Of a stretch of 57,214 bases of DNA, positions 47,699 to 56,361 are shown one piece after another. Origin of the DNA: Streptomyces sp. NBC_01549 (GTDB taxonomy: Bacteria; Actinomycetota; Actinomycetes; Streptomycetales; Streptomycetaceae); the NCBI RefSeq assembly GCF_026339955.1, contig NZ_JAPEPW010000008.1, positions 1-57,214 on the forward strand, written 5' to 3'. The notes under the pieces are model-generated. The model had not been told where the DNA came from. It saw nothing but the letters and a program-made list of their open reading frames with translations, and ran no database searches. The translations under genes and the position numbers were made by a program. Each line of letters begins with the position of its first letter. Position 1 is the first letter of the stretch.

Positions 47699-49366
47699 CT
47701 AGGACCCCTCCGGGCCGGGCGGTTGCTGTTGCTGCTCCTCCTGCGGTTCCTGCTGCTGTTGCTGGTCCTCCTGCGGTTGCTGCTGTTCCTGCCCTGTATC
47801 GGCGGGCGCGGGTCCGGAATTCTCAGGCGCCGTGTTCTGGGGCGCGGACGTCTTCGGCCCGGGCTCTAAGGAGGACGGGGCGGAGGACGGCTCCTGCGGC
47901 TTCGAGGACTCCCCGGACGACGGCGCCGACTGCTGCGACGACGGCGGTGACGACGGCTCGGAGGAGCCTGGCGAGGACGGCCCGGACGACGGAGAGGACG
48001 GCTTGCCCGACTCCGACGAGGACTTGTCCTTCGACGGCGACGACTCCTTGTCGGACGCCGACGGTGACGACGGCTTCGACGGCTCGGACGACTTCGACGA
48101 CTTCGACGACTTGCCCGACTCGGACGGCTTGGACGGCTTACCCGACTCAGAAGACTTGCCCGACTCGGACGACTTCGACGGCTTACCCGACTCGGACGAC
48201 TTCGACGGCTTACCCGGCTCAGACGACTTCGACGGCTTACCCGACTCAGACGGCTTGGACGGCTTACCCGACTCAGAAGACTTGCCCGACTCGGACGACT
48301 CGGACGGCTTGGACGGCGTACCCGGTCCCGGCGAGGTTTTGCCGTTCGAGGGTGTCTGTTCCTTGCCTGGCGTGGACGGCCCTGTCGGAGGCGGGGGCGG
48401 GGGTGGTGTCGTCTTCCTGTCGTGCTCGCCGCGGTGGTCGCCCTGGTCGCGGGTGAACCAGTCGCCCTTCTCCGGGCCTGCCACGACGAACTTCTTCACC
48501 GGGCGGGGCGCGGGCGCGACGACGACGACGTGCGAGGGCCGGTAGCCCGACCACGACTCGCCCACCGGCTTGGGGTCGGTCTGCTGCGCGGCCGGCGGTG
48601 TCATCGGGTTCCCGCAGGCGCAGCGCACCCGCGGTACTCCGCGGTCGTCGACCAGGACGGCGGTACCCGCCTGCAGCACGGCCTGGTAGCTGGTGGCGGA
48701 GCCGTTGCGGTAGCCGTGGTTGGTGACCCGGGTGTCCGCCCGGAGCTGTACGGGGGTGAGGGTGCGCAGATAGCCGGGGACGGCGGAGGGCTGGATGCCC
48801 AGCACCGAGGCGAAGGCCGCGTTCTTCGACGGGGCCGCCTTGAGGGCGGTGATCTGCTTCTCCACGTCGCAGCTGGCGACGTTGCGTGTCCCGCCGTAGA
48901 GGCCGGGGGCGTCACCGTTCACGCTCTGTGCCGCGTTGCCCGCGGCTGTGGAGGGCAGCGAGGGTGTCGCCGTCGGTGCGGCGCTCTCCTTCGCGGTCGA
49001 CTCCGTGAACGGATCCGCGCCCGTGCTCCCGGCGGACTGCAGGAAGACCTCGCCCCGCTGCTGGTTCGAGATGCCGTCGGAACGGGTGAACACGAGGATC
49101 AGGGCCACCGCCGCCACGATGGCGGTGGCGACCACGGCCACCCGGGGCGCGGACTTCCACCACGGGTGGTGCGGGCCCCCGTCGCCGCCCGGGCCTTCGC
49201 CGCCGGGCGGCGGGGGCGGCGGTCCCGACCGCCCGCCGCCGCCGGGGCGGGTTTCGGCGTCCGGGGGTGTGGGCCGGTTCGGCTGGGAGGGACCCGCCAG
49301 CGGCCCCGACGGAGGACCTTTGGGACGGTCGGACGACGGTCCGGACGGCGACGGTAGGACGCTCAC
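47699..49366 (-). CDS. DUF6777-type membrane-anchored protein with Ser/Lys/Pro-rich tail
   Basis: 555 aa from GTG 49366, chosen because MSVLPSPSGPSSDRPKGPPS with upstream GGGAG fits relatives; the frame is open to 49438. Order: Pro-rich cytoplasmic N-terminus; one membrane helix (VAVVATAIVAAVALILVF, about residues 76-93); an extracellular domain opening GEVFLQSAGSTGADPFTEST and containing LTPVQLRADTRVTNHGYRNG, AVLQAGTAVLVDDRGVPRVR and CACGNPM; then about 200 residues of SGKPSK/SESGKSSE-type repeats and a Gln-rich end. The tail may span or bind the wall. A Ser/Thr kinase gene lies just upstream on the same strand. Confidence 0.82.
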   Translation of the reverse strand: MSVLPSPSGPSSDRPKGPPSGPLAGPSQPNRPTPPDAETRPGGGGRSGPPPPPPGGEGPGGDGGPHHPWWKSAPRVAVVATAIVAAVALILVFTRSDGISNQQRGEVFLQSAGSTGADPFTESTAKESAAPTATPSLPSTAAGNAAQSVNGDAPGLYGGTRNVASCDVEKQITALKAAPSKNAAFASVLGIQPSAVPGYLRTLTPVQLRADTRVTNHGYRNGSATSYQAVLQAGTAVLVDDRGVPRVRCACGNPMTPPAAQQTDPKPVGESWSGYRPSHVVVVAPAPRPVKKFVVAGPEKGDWFTRDQGDHRGEHDRKTTPPPPPPPTGPSTPGKEQTPSNGKTSPGPGTPSKPSESSESGKSSESGKPSKPSESGKPSKSSEPGKPSKSSESGKPSKSSESGKSSESGKPSKPSESGKSSKSSKSSEPSKPSSPSASDKESSPSKDKSSSESGKPSSPSSGPSSPGSSEPSSPPSSQQSAPSSGESSKPQEPSSAPSSLEPGPKTSAPQNTAPENSGPAPADTGQEQQQPQEDQQQQQEPQEEQQQQPPGPEGS

Positions 49367-49639
49367 GAGCTCCACTCCCGGCATCGGGGTCTGCGGCACA
49401 CAGGCCGGCGGCACAGCCTCAGGAAACCCGCAACACAACCTCCTGCCGTCGGCCCCGCGCCCTCCCCCTCGCCTCTCCGCCTCACCGGTTCCTCTTCACC
49501 CCATTGTGTGCGGCCCTCCCGCACACCTCGCAAGCCGACGGCCCCGCGCACCGGCAGGAGCGGACACGGCCCGCCCAGGCGGGCGGCGTACGGCCGGACG
49601 GGTGTACGCCGCGCGGCCAACCGGGGGTACGGCGTGCGG

Positions 49640-50680
49640 TTAACCGGGGGTACGGCCGAAGACCGGCCGGGCCCACCGGGGCGGATCCGGCACCGGGCCG
49701 GGTGCCGGAGCGGGTGCCGGGGCGGCTTCGGCGACCATGGGCACCACCTGGGTCGGCGCGTGCACGTCCTTGCCGCGAGCGGCGCCGGCGCCGGCGCCGC
49801 TCGCGGCGGCCCGCAGTGCCGCCACGAACTCCAGGCAGGAGTCGTAACGGTCCTCGGGGACCTTCGCCAGGGCCTTGGCCAGTACGCCGTCCAGCGCCGG
49901 CGGGATGCCCTGCCGTTGCTCGCTCAGGGGCGGGGGCTGGTCGTACTGGTGTGCCCACAGCAGCGCCATGTCGTCGTCCCGCTGGAAGGGCGGGCCGCCC
50001 GCGAGGGTCTCGTAGACGACGCAGGCGAAGCCGTACAGGTCGCACCGGCCGTCCACCGGGCGGCCGGAGATCTGCTCCGGGGCCACGTAGTCGAGCGTGC
50101 CGACGAACTCGCCGACGGTCGTGAACCCGGTCAGCGACAGCGACTTCTTCGTCAGCCCGAAGTCCGTGAGGTAGACGTACTCGGGGTGATCGCTGTCCGT
50201 GCCCCGGGCCACCAGGATGTTGCCGGGCTTGACGTCCCGGTGCACCAGGTCGTGTTCATGGGCCGCGTCCAGCGCCGACGCCACCTGCCCGGCGATCCGC
50301 AGCGCGGCCGGCACCGGCAGCGGGCCGTCCCGGTCGAGCAGGGCCCGCAGATCCAGCCCCGAGACGTACCGCATGGCGATGTACAGGACACCGTCCGTCT
50401 CACCGGCCTCGAAGACCGGCACGATGTGCGGGTGGTCGATCGCGGCGGCCACCCGCGACTCGTGCGTGAAGCGGCGCCGGAAGGTGTCGTTGCGGGCCAG
50501 TTCCGGGGCGAGCAGCTTCAGCGCGACCGTACGGTCCAGACGCAGGTCCTTGGCGCAGTACACGACGGCCATGCCCCCGCGGCCGATCTCGCGCTCCACC
50601 CGGTAGCCCGCGATCTGCGCCCCGATCAGGCCCGAGGCCCGGCCGGAGTACAGCTCCATCCCCCCCGACGCCGCACCCAT
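49640..50680 (-). CDS. Ser/Thr protein kinase (PknB-like catalytic domain, no membrane segment)
   Basis: 346 aa from ATG 50680 (ribosome site weak). Hanks-type kinase: G-loop IGRGGMAVVY (residues 32-41), Lys55 (VALKLL), HRDVKPGN (Asp149), DFG (173-175), activation segment with TTVGEFVGTLDYVAPEQI, and GRCDLYGFACVVYETL. The C-terminal ~70 residues are Ala/Pro-rich without a transmembrane helix or PASTA domain, so the kinase is cytosolic. It lies about 270 bp upstream of the DUF6777-type gene in the same orientation. Phosphorylation of that protein's N-terminal tail is a testable guess. Confidence 0.92.
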   Translation of the reverse strand: MGAASGGMELYSGRASGLIGAQIAGYRVEREIGRGGMAVVYCAKDLRLDRTVALKLLAPELARNDTFRRRFTHESRVAAAIDHPHIVPVFEAGETDGVLYIAMRYVSGLDLRALLDRDGPLPVPAALRIAGQVASALDAAHEHDLVHRDVKPGNILVARGTDSDHPEYVYLTDFGLTKKSLSLTGFTTVGEFVGTLDYVAPEQISGRPVDGRCDLYGFACVVYETLAGGPPFQRDDDMALLWAHQYDQPPPLSEQRQGIPPALDGVLAKALAKVPEDRYDSCLEFVAALRAAASGAGAGAARGKDVHAPTQVVPMVAEAAPAPAPAPGPVPDPPRWARPVFGRTPG

Positions 50681-51059
50681 CACACACCGCCGGCCCACCG
50701 TGCGAGCGCCCCGGGACAAACCCCCGCGCCACCGGAACCGGCTCCCGGAGCGAATCCCGGCGCAGCCGTGTGGACGGGCCGCTCACCCATGCCCGAATTC
50801 TATCCAGCGCTCCCCCGGGCCGCTTGATCACGGCCGGTGCGCAGGCGGGCATCCCGGACGTGGCGCCGGCCCAGCGGTTCACGGCCGGGCGGCGTGAGGT
50901 GCGCAGGCCTCATCCGCCAGGGCGTGCCCAGGCCTCATCGGCCAGGGCGTGCCGCAGGCTGCCGCCCCCTGCCCTCCGCGCCCTGCTCGCCCTGCTCGCC
51001 GCGCCCTGCCCTCCACGGCCTGCCCTCTGCGGCCTGCACGCGGAGAGGGCGCGAGCGGG
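50681..51059. other. Gene-free interval
   Basis: No recognisable gene. It contains the kinase upstream region and, near 50915-50960, a short direct repeat (CAGGCCTCATCSGCCAGGGCGTGCC-like, two copies). It ends at the stop of the NmrA-like gene. Confidence 0.45.
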
Positions 51060-51794
51060 TCAGGGCCGGGAGAGCCAGTCGGTGTAGCGGGTGGGGGCGA
51101 GGCGGGCGTTCTTGTCGGTGAGGACGTCACCCTTGACGGCGGCGAACATGCCGGCGGTGGGGTCGGTGACGACGGTGCGGCTGTCGCCCTTGTGGGACAG
51201 GGTGATCCGGCCCAGCTCGTCCAGGGGGAAGATCTCGGGGCCGGCGATGTTGCGGATGCCGTTCAGCGGGGCGCCCACGGCGACCTCCGCCACCGCGCTG
51301 GCCACGTCCTTGGAGGCGATCGGCTGGATCGGCGTGGCGGGCAGCCGGACGGTGTCGCCGTCGGCGGTCCAGGACAGGACGGCGTCCATGAAGTCCATGA
51401 ACTGCGTCGCCCGGACGATCGAGTAGGGGATCGGCCCGGCCGCGAGGATGTTCTCCTGGAGCGCCTTGGCCCGGTAGTAGTCCAGCTCCGGCACCTGGTC
51501 CGTGCCGACGATCGAGAGGATGACGAAGTGGCCGGCGCCGCCCTTGTGGGCCGCGGCCAGAAGGTTGTCCATCGAGGTCTGGAAGAAGGCCGGGGAGGCT
51601 TCGTCGAAGGTCGGGGAGTTCGTCAGGTTGACGACGACGTCGGCTCCCGCCACCGCCTTGTCCAGTCCCTGGCCGCTGATGATGTCGACTCCGGTGGACT
51701 GCGAGTGCGGTACCGCCTCGTGCCCGGCGGCGTTCAGATCCTTGACGACCTGCGACCCGATCAGCCCGGTACCGCCGATGACTGCGATCTTCAT
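51060..51794 (-). CDS. NmrA-like/atypical SDR NAD(P)-binding protein
   Basis: A 244-aa Rossmann protein: IAVIGGTGLIGSQVVKDLNA (cofactor glycines GGTGLIG), VVNLTNSPTF, FVILSIVGTDQVPELDYYRA, KALQENILAAGPIPYSIVRA. The Ser-Tyr-Lys triad is atypical, as in NmrA-like redox sensors and quinone reductases. ATG 51794 has AAAGG upstream. It follows the nitroreductase gene on the same strand with a 100-bp gap, so the two may share regulation. Confidence 0.87.
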   Translation of the reverse strand: MKIAVIGGTGLIGSQVVKDLNAAGHEAVPHSQSTGVDIISGQGLDKAVAGADVVVNLTNSPTFDEASPAFFQTSMDNLLAAAHKGGAGHFVILSIVGTDQVPELDYYRAKALQENILAAGPIPYSIVRATQFMDFMDAVLSWTADGDTVRLPATPIQPIASKDVASAVAEVAVGAPLNGIRNIAGPEIFPLDELGRITLSHKGDSRTVVTDPTAGMFAAVKGDVLTDKNARLAPTRYTDWLSRP

Positions 51795-51894
51795 GACATA
51801 CCTTTCGTCGGAACTATGTCCGGAATATTCCACATGAACCCGCATGCGGGCGCGGCGAGGAACGGCGCCCCGGCCCGCCGGGGGGCGGGCGGCG

Positions 51895-52563
51895 TCAGTG
51901 ACCGCCGACGAACGTGACCGTCTCGCCCAGCGGCGCGCGGCCCGTACGGGCGCAAGCCGCCCCGGCGTCCTCGAATCCGATCGACATGCCGCAGAAGAGG
52001 ATCAGCCCATCCGGGGGCGAGAGGACCTCCGCGACGGTCCTGTGGTACTTCGCCCATGCCATCTGCGTGCAGCTGTGCAGCCCTTCGGCGCGCAGCAGCA
52101 GCATGACGGTCTGCAGATACATGCCGGCGTCGGACCATTGCGGCCGGCCCAGGTCACGGTCGATGTAGCAGAACAGGGCGGCGGGCGCGCCGAAACACTC
52201 CCAGTTCGCGGAAGCGGCCCTCTGGCGCGCCTCCAGGTCCTCGCGCGAAATGCCGAGTGCGCCGTAGCGCTGCTCACCGAAGGCGGACCGGCGTTCGCGG
52301 TAGGGGGACTTCAGCGCGGGCGGGTACTGCTCGTACTCCGGCTCGTCCCAGGGGTCGCCCGCGGCCAGGCGCTCGCCGGCGCGCTTCTTGAGTTCGGCCA
52401 GCGGCCCGCCGGTCAGTACGTAGGCGTGCCACGGCTGGAGGTTCGATGCGGACGGCGCCCAGGCCGCGGCGGACAGCACGCGCTCCAGCACCTCTTCCGG
52501 GACCTGCCGGCCAGTGAATCCGCGCACCGCCCGCCGGCTCGTGACCGCCTCATAGACGTCCAA
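51895..52563 (-). CDS. Nitroreductase-family FMN protein
   Basis: A 222-aa protein: DVYEAVTSRRAVRGFTGRQV (FMN phosphate-binding Arg residues), VLSAAAWAPSASNLQPWHAY, then WSDAGMYLQTVMLLLRAEGL and LFCGMSIGFEDAGA. These are hallmark blocks of NADH-dependent nitro- or quinone reductases. It is divergent from an azoreductase gene across a 148-bp gap holding an inverted repeat, suggesting a shared electrophile-responsive promoter. The regulator is not adjacent, though a MarR gene lies 2 kb away. Confidence 0.9.
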   Translation of the reverse strand: MDVYEAVTSRRAVRGFTGRQVPEEVLERVLSAAAWAPSASNLQPWHAYVLTGGPLAELKKRAGERLAAGDPWDEPEYEQYPPALKSPYRERRSAFGEQRYGALGISREDLEARQRAASANWECFGAPAALFCYIDRDLGRPQWSDAGMYLQTVMLLLRAEGLHSCTQMAWAKYHRTVAEVLSPPDGLILFCGMSIGFEDAGAACARTGRAPLGETVTFVGGH

Positions 52564-52615
52564 GATCGCCCGCCTCCCGTTCGCTCAGCACATCCATCTC
52601 TGTCACACTCGATAA

Positions 52616-52631
52616 AGTATCACTCAATACT
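52616..52631. promoter_or_regulatory. Inverted repeat between nitroreductase and azoreductase genes
   Basis: AGTAT (52616-52620) and ATACT (52627-52631) around CACTCA, inside an AT-rich stretch (about 52605-52650) that contrasts with its surroundings. Likely operator or overlapping divergent -10 regions. Confidence 0.5.
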
Positions 52632-52711
52632 ATCTCGTGTATAACTATCTCTGCGTACGAATCCTCCGCCCCGGGTTCCCCGGCCCGGGCACCGCCCTTT
52701 GGAGAACGTCC

Positions 52712-53362
52712 ATGGCCACGCTGCTGCACATCGACTCGTCCGTGTTCCCCGGCGAGGCGTCCTCGTCCCGTTCCGTCGCGGACGCCTTCCGCAAGGCCTG
52801 GCAGGAGCAGCACCCGCAGGGCACGGTCATCTACCGCGACCTCGCCGCCAGCCCTGTCCCGCACATCACCGCCGACGCCTGGTCCGCCGGTTACGCCGCC
52901 CCGTGCGAGCACACCCCCGGGCAGTCCGCCGCGTTCGCCGCGCGCGTGGAGCTCATCGAGGAACTGGAGCAGGCCGACGCCGTCCTGATCGGCGCCCCCA
53001 TGTACAACTACTCGATCCCCTCGACCCTCAAGGCATGGCTGGACAACGTGCTGCTGCTCGGCCGCACCGCGGGCCCGGCCCCCTCCGCCCAGGGCACCCC
53101 GGCCGTCGTCGTCGCCAGCCGCGGCGGCTCCTACGCGCCCGGCACCCCGCGCGAGGGTTTCGAGTTCGTACAGAACTACCTGGAGGCCGTCCTCCAGGGC
53201 ACCCTCGGCCTGGACCTGGACTTCATCGTCCCGGAACTCACCATGGCCCCCCGCAACCCGGCCATGTCCGAACTGGTCCCCCTCTACGAGGCCTCCCGCG
53301 AGCGCGCCTTCCAGGACGCGAGCGCCAAGGCCAAGCAACTCGCGAAGCGCCTCGCCGCGTGA
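52712..53362 (+). CDS. azoR: FMN-dependent NADH:quinone/azo reductase
   Basis: A 216-aa flavodoxin-fold protein of the AzoR family: LLHIDSSVFPGEASSSRSVA (FMN phosphate loop), VIYRDLAASPVPHI, and the signature PMYNYSIPSTLKAWLDNV (residues 96-113). A GGSYAPGTPR segment follows, as in AzoR enzymes. It reduces azo dyes or quinones with NADH by two-electron steps. ATG 52712 follows TTTGGAG. A hairpin ends the gene. With the divergent nitroreductase and NmrA-like genes it forms an electrophile-detoxification cluster. Confidence 0.9.
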   Translation: MATLLHIDSSVFPGEASSSRSVADAFRKAWQEQHPQGTVIYRDLAASPVPHITADAWSAGYAAPCEHTPGQSAAFAARVELIEELEQADAVLIGAPMYNYSIPSTLKAWLDNVLLLGRTAGPAPSAQGTPAVVVASRGGSYAPGTPREGFEFVQNYLEAVLQGTLGLDLDFIVPELTMAPRNPAMSELVPLYEASRERAFQDASAKAKQLAKRLAA

Positions 53363-53365
53363 CCC

Positions 53366-53386
53366 CGGCCGGGCGGCGCCCGGCCG
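53366..53386 (+). terminator. Hairpin terminator after azoR
   Basis: Perfect 9-bp arms CGGCCGGGC/GCCCGGCCG around GGC, four bases after the stop. Confidence 0.65.
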
Positions 53387-53864
53387 CTCCGCACGCGGCG
53401 CAGGCGCAGGCAGGCGCAGGCAGGTACAGGTGCAGGCAGGTGCGGGTGCGGGTGCGTTCCGGCTGCGGCGGTGCGTGCGCGGCTGCGGCGGTGCGCTGCG
53501 CGCAGTCCATGGCGGTGCGGGCCGGGCGCACCAGGCGTCCGTCCCGGCCGTGCCTACGGCCCGCCCTCGCCAGGGCCGCCTTCGCGGCACCGACCGCCAC
53601 ACCGGCAGCCCTGCGGGCTATGGCGGCCCCGGCGAGGGCGGGGGACTCCGGCCTGAAGCCCTCGCCGGCCGGCGCGCCGCGGCCGCGGACCCCCGGCCCA
53701 CGTGCGGGCCGTGTTGTCCTGCCGCCGCCGCGCGCGATCAGAGGCACACCCGCACGGACGGCGGGCCGGCGGGCGGGCGCCGAAAGAGCCCCGTCATCCA
53801 CGCCGGCCCAAAGGCGGTTCGCCGAGGAGAGCAAGCTCGTCATCGCCGGGAGCCCGGAAGAACT
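53387..53864. other. Gene-poor interval with CAGGCG-type short repeats
   Basis: No identifiable gene. It starts with irregular CAGGCG/CAGGTG and GTGCGG repeats (53400-53460). A plus frame near 53820-53900 (EESKLVIAGSPEELHVLLEQ) looks like a real protein fragment but has no start or known family. Confidence 0.4.
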
Positions 53865-54263
53865 TCACGTACTCCTCGAGCAACTCGCGGCCGACCGGGA
53901 CGGTCCCCGGCCCGCCCTCCCGGCTGCGGCTTCGAGACGGCGGCACAGCTCATCAGCCGGGGCGGCCAGGCAGTGCAGTTCAACCCAAACGCCGAGTGCG
54001 CGCGCTCCCGCACGCTTCTCGTCCCGCTCACAACGCGCCCAGAAGCCGAACTCCAGGATCACCGTCCGTCCCAGCCTCAGCAGCTCCCGGGCATGCTCCC
54101 ACAACCGCCCCTCGAGCCGGTCGCGCGCCCGCTCATCGAACAGGTCGATGCCGAGAGCCGCCATCCATTCGTCCGGGCACAGACGCACCACCGGGATCCT
54201 GCCGGCCAGGCGCCCTGCCAGCGTCGTCTTCCCCGAGCCAGGAAGCCCGCACAGCAAGATCAC
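53865..54263 (-). pseudogene. P-loop kinase (AAA_33/zeta-like), C-terminally truncated
   Basis: The first ~115 residues are a small P-loop kinase: GTG start, ILLCGLPGSGKTTLAGRLAG (Walker A), VVRLCPDEWMAALG, RTVILEFGFWARCERDE (Walker B-like Glu) and ELHCLAAPADELCRRLEA. Relatives continue another ~50 residues with a conserved Trp/Phe/Pro-rich end. Here the frame turns into unrelated Ser/Arg-rich sequence and stops. It is probably a remnant, though a short active form cannot be excluded. Confidence 0.65.
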
Positions 54264-54433
54264 GACCAGGGCACGCCGCCATCAGACGCCTCCACCGCAC
54301 CACTGCCGCAAGGCCACTCCGGCATGCTCGCGCAACCGCTCCACCGAACGGAAACGGTTTCCGCCGGACAGACCCGTGAGATGCGCAGCGGCCAAACGCG
54401 CCCGCGCGGCAGGCGGCCGGTGCGCGGGCGCGC

Positions 54434-54919
54434 TTACACCTGGCCGCCTGCGGGATAGGCGAACCGGGTCAGCAGATCCGTCAGCCGCTCAGGCTCGCCG
54501 GGCCCCAGTTCGGCAACCAGACGCCCGGCCAGCGGCTCCGCCGCCACATGAGCCGCATCGAAAAGCTCCACGCCCTCGGGCGTGATCTCCACCGCCCGCA
54601 CCCGCCGGTCCCCCGGAACACTCCTGCGCACGGCCAGCCCCTTGCGCTCCAGGTCGTCCACGACCCGCATGATTCCCGCCTTGTCCGACCCCGTCGCCGC
54701 CGCCAGGTCCCGCTGCACCGTGGGCCCGCGGTCGACCAGCACGATCAGCACCGCGAAATGCCGCAACTCGACGCCGAGCGGCCGAAGCGCCTCCTCCATC
54801 ACCGCGGCCGCGCGCCAGTGCGCCCGGCGCAGCAGCAGGCCGAGAGCGAAAGGCGAGGCGTCCCCGGGGCGGTCGGTCACACGCGAGGCGGTGGCTGTGT
54901 GCGCAACGTCGGCGGTCAT
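54434..54919 (-). CDS. MarR-family regulator
   Basis: A 161-aa winged-helix regulator: EALRPLGVELRHFAVLIVLV, then VQRDLAAATGSDKAGIMRVV (recognition helix), then DDLERKGLAVRRSVPGDRRV (wing) and a C-terminal dimerisation helix ending RFAYPAGG. Start ATG 54919. The AT-rich block just upstream (54930-54975) is the probable promoter or operator. No adjacent target is obvious, and the nitro/azoreductase divergon 2 kb away is a candidate. Confidence 0.87.
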   Translation of the reverse strand: MTADVAHTATASRVTDRPGDASPFALGLLLRRAHWRAAAVMEEALRPLGVELRHFAVLIVLVDRGPTVQRDLAAATGSDKAGIMRVVDDLERKGLAVRRSVPGDRRVRAVEITPEGVELFDAAHVAAEPLAGRLVAELGPGEPERLTDLLTRFAYPAGGQV

Positions 54920-54975
54920 GAGACCACATTACAACCATCTATTCTTTCGATACGGTCTCATTTGAAACTAAATGC

Positions 54976-55899
54976 GGGTATGTCCGCTACGGCCCTGTCA
55001 CCTCACGCCGCAGAGCCGGCCAAGACCGCGGGGCGGCCCGCCGCCCGCGGCCGGTTACACCGGCAGGCAGTCCAGGCGTGCCGTCAGCCGGGCCCTGCCC
55101 GACCGGTCCAGCCAGGTGCCGACGTCCATGAGGCCGGCGTGAGCCTCCCGCCAGGATGCGCAGCGGATGCCGCAGCAGGTCTCGCTCGCCCCGGTGAACA
55201 CCTTCACCGCCTCAGGGGTGCTCCCGCAGGACGCGGGCGGGCGGCCCCCGCGCTCCTCCCGCCGCGGGCCCCGGCCCCCGGTCCGATCCCGACCGAACGG
55301 CACACCCCGGCCGGCGCGCCCGCGGGCATCGCCGTCACCGCCGCCTACCCGTACGACACCGCCGGCAAGACGCCCGCCACCCATCCGGCCGGGCAGCCGA
55401 CCGCCCTGCCAAAGGCCGCCCCGGACGCCACCGCCACGCCCCCGGGCCGGCCGGGCGGCGCAGCCAGGCCGCCGCTCGCCCCGGCCTCCGCTCGCCCCGG
55501 CCGCGGCCCGCCGGGGGTACTGCGGGAATGCGTCATACGGTCTCCTCCAGCCCGCCGGGGGACAGCGGGTGACGGGCCCGGGCCCGACCTGTGCTCGCCG
55601 CGCCCCCGGCGGCCAGGACCAGTCCGGTCACCGCGGCCACGGCCGCGACCGCATAGGAGCGCCTCCTGCGGGCGCCTCCCGTCCGCGTGGACTTCGCGCG
55701 GACGAACCCCGGCGCCCCAGCCCGGCCCCGAACGTCGCAGAGGTCGCAGAGGTCGCAGAGGTCGCAGAGGTCGCAGAGGTCTTCGAGAGCGCCTCGAACG
55801 ATCTCCCGAACCGGGCGAAGCGTTCGCTGCCGAGTGCTTCAATAGCCCCCGGCAGAACCTGAATCGACCAGCACCGGCCGGCAGGGAGCGAGCACGGGG
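54976..55899. other. Long region without a secure gene
   Basis: GC-rich sequence holding protein-like pieces on the minus strand in different frames: AVAAVAAVTGLVLAAGGAAS (signal-like, about 55590-55650) and, at 55055-55230, EAVKVFTGASETCCGIRCAS then LMDVGTWLDRSGRARLTARL. They could be parts of one decayed secreted protein. I recognise no family. A 9-bp repeat lies at 55734. Confidence 0.35.
55734..55778. repeat. Five tandem copies of a 9-bp unit
   Basis: GTCGCAGAG repeated five times without change, followed by GTCTTCGAG. The period is a multiple of three, so it may once have been coding (minus: Asp-Leu-Cys or Ser-Ala-Thr repeats), but no gene is evident around it. Confidence 0.9.
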
Positions 55900-56361
55900 A
55901 TGCGGAAGTCGTACTACGCGGCACACGTCTACATGATCCTGGGAGTGGTCTCCGGGCTGTACTACCGGGAGTTCACCAAAGCCAACGATTTCACCGGCGA
56001 CACCCAGCTGGCGCTCATGCACACCCACCTGCTCGCGCTGGGCATGCTGGGCTTCCTCATCATCCTCGCCCTGGACAAGCAGTTCACCCTGTCCGGGACG
56101 AAACTGTTCACGTACTTCTTCTGGTTCTACAACGCGGGCATCGCGATCACCGTCGCCATGATGTTCGTCCACGGCACCCAGACCGTACTCGGCGACCACG
56201 TCCCCAAGGCCGTACCGCTGACCGCGGGCCTGGGACACATCCTGCTCACAGCGGGGCTCATCCTGCTGTTCGTACTGCTCGGCAAGCGGCTCAACGAATC
56301 CGCCGGAGCCGGCCCCGCCGAACCGGAACAGAACAGGGAAACAGCCAAAAGCCCCACCTGA
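55900..56361 (+). CDS. DUF2871-type four-helix membrane protein
   Basis: A 153-aa integral membrane protein: YYAAHVYMILGVVSGLYYRE, then FTGDTQLALMHTHLLALGML (conserved HTH histidines), GFLIILALDKQFTL, FTYFFWFYNAGIAITVAMMF and LTAGLGHILLTAGLILLFVL, with a polar C-terminal tail. This pattern (Tyr-Arg-Glu-Phe after helix 1, MHTH in helix 2) is that of the DUF2871 family, whose function is unknown. The membrane His residues could bind heme or metal, by inference only. Confidence 0.82.
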   Translation: MRKSYYAAHVYMILGVVSGLYYREFTKANDFTGDTQLALMHTHLLALGMLGFLIILALDKQFTLSGTKLFTYFFWFYNAGIAITVAMMFVHGTQTVLGDHVPKAVPLTAGLGHILLTAGLILLFVLLGKRLNESAGAGPAEPEQNRETAKSPT

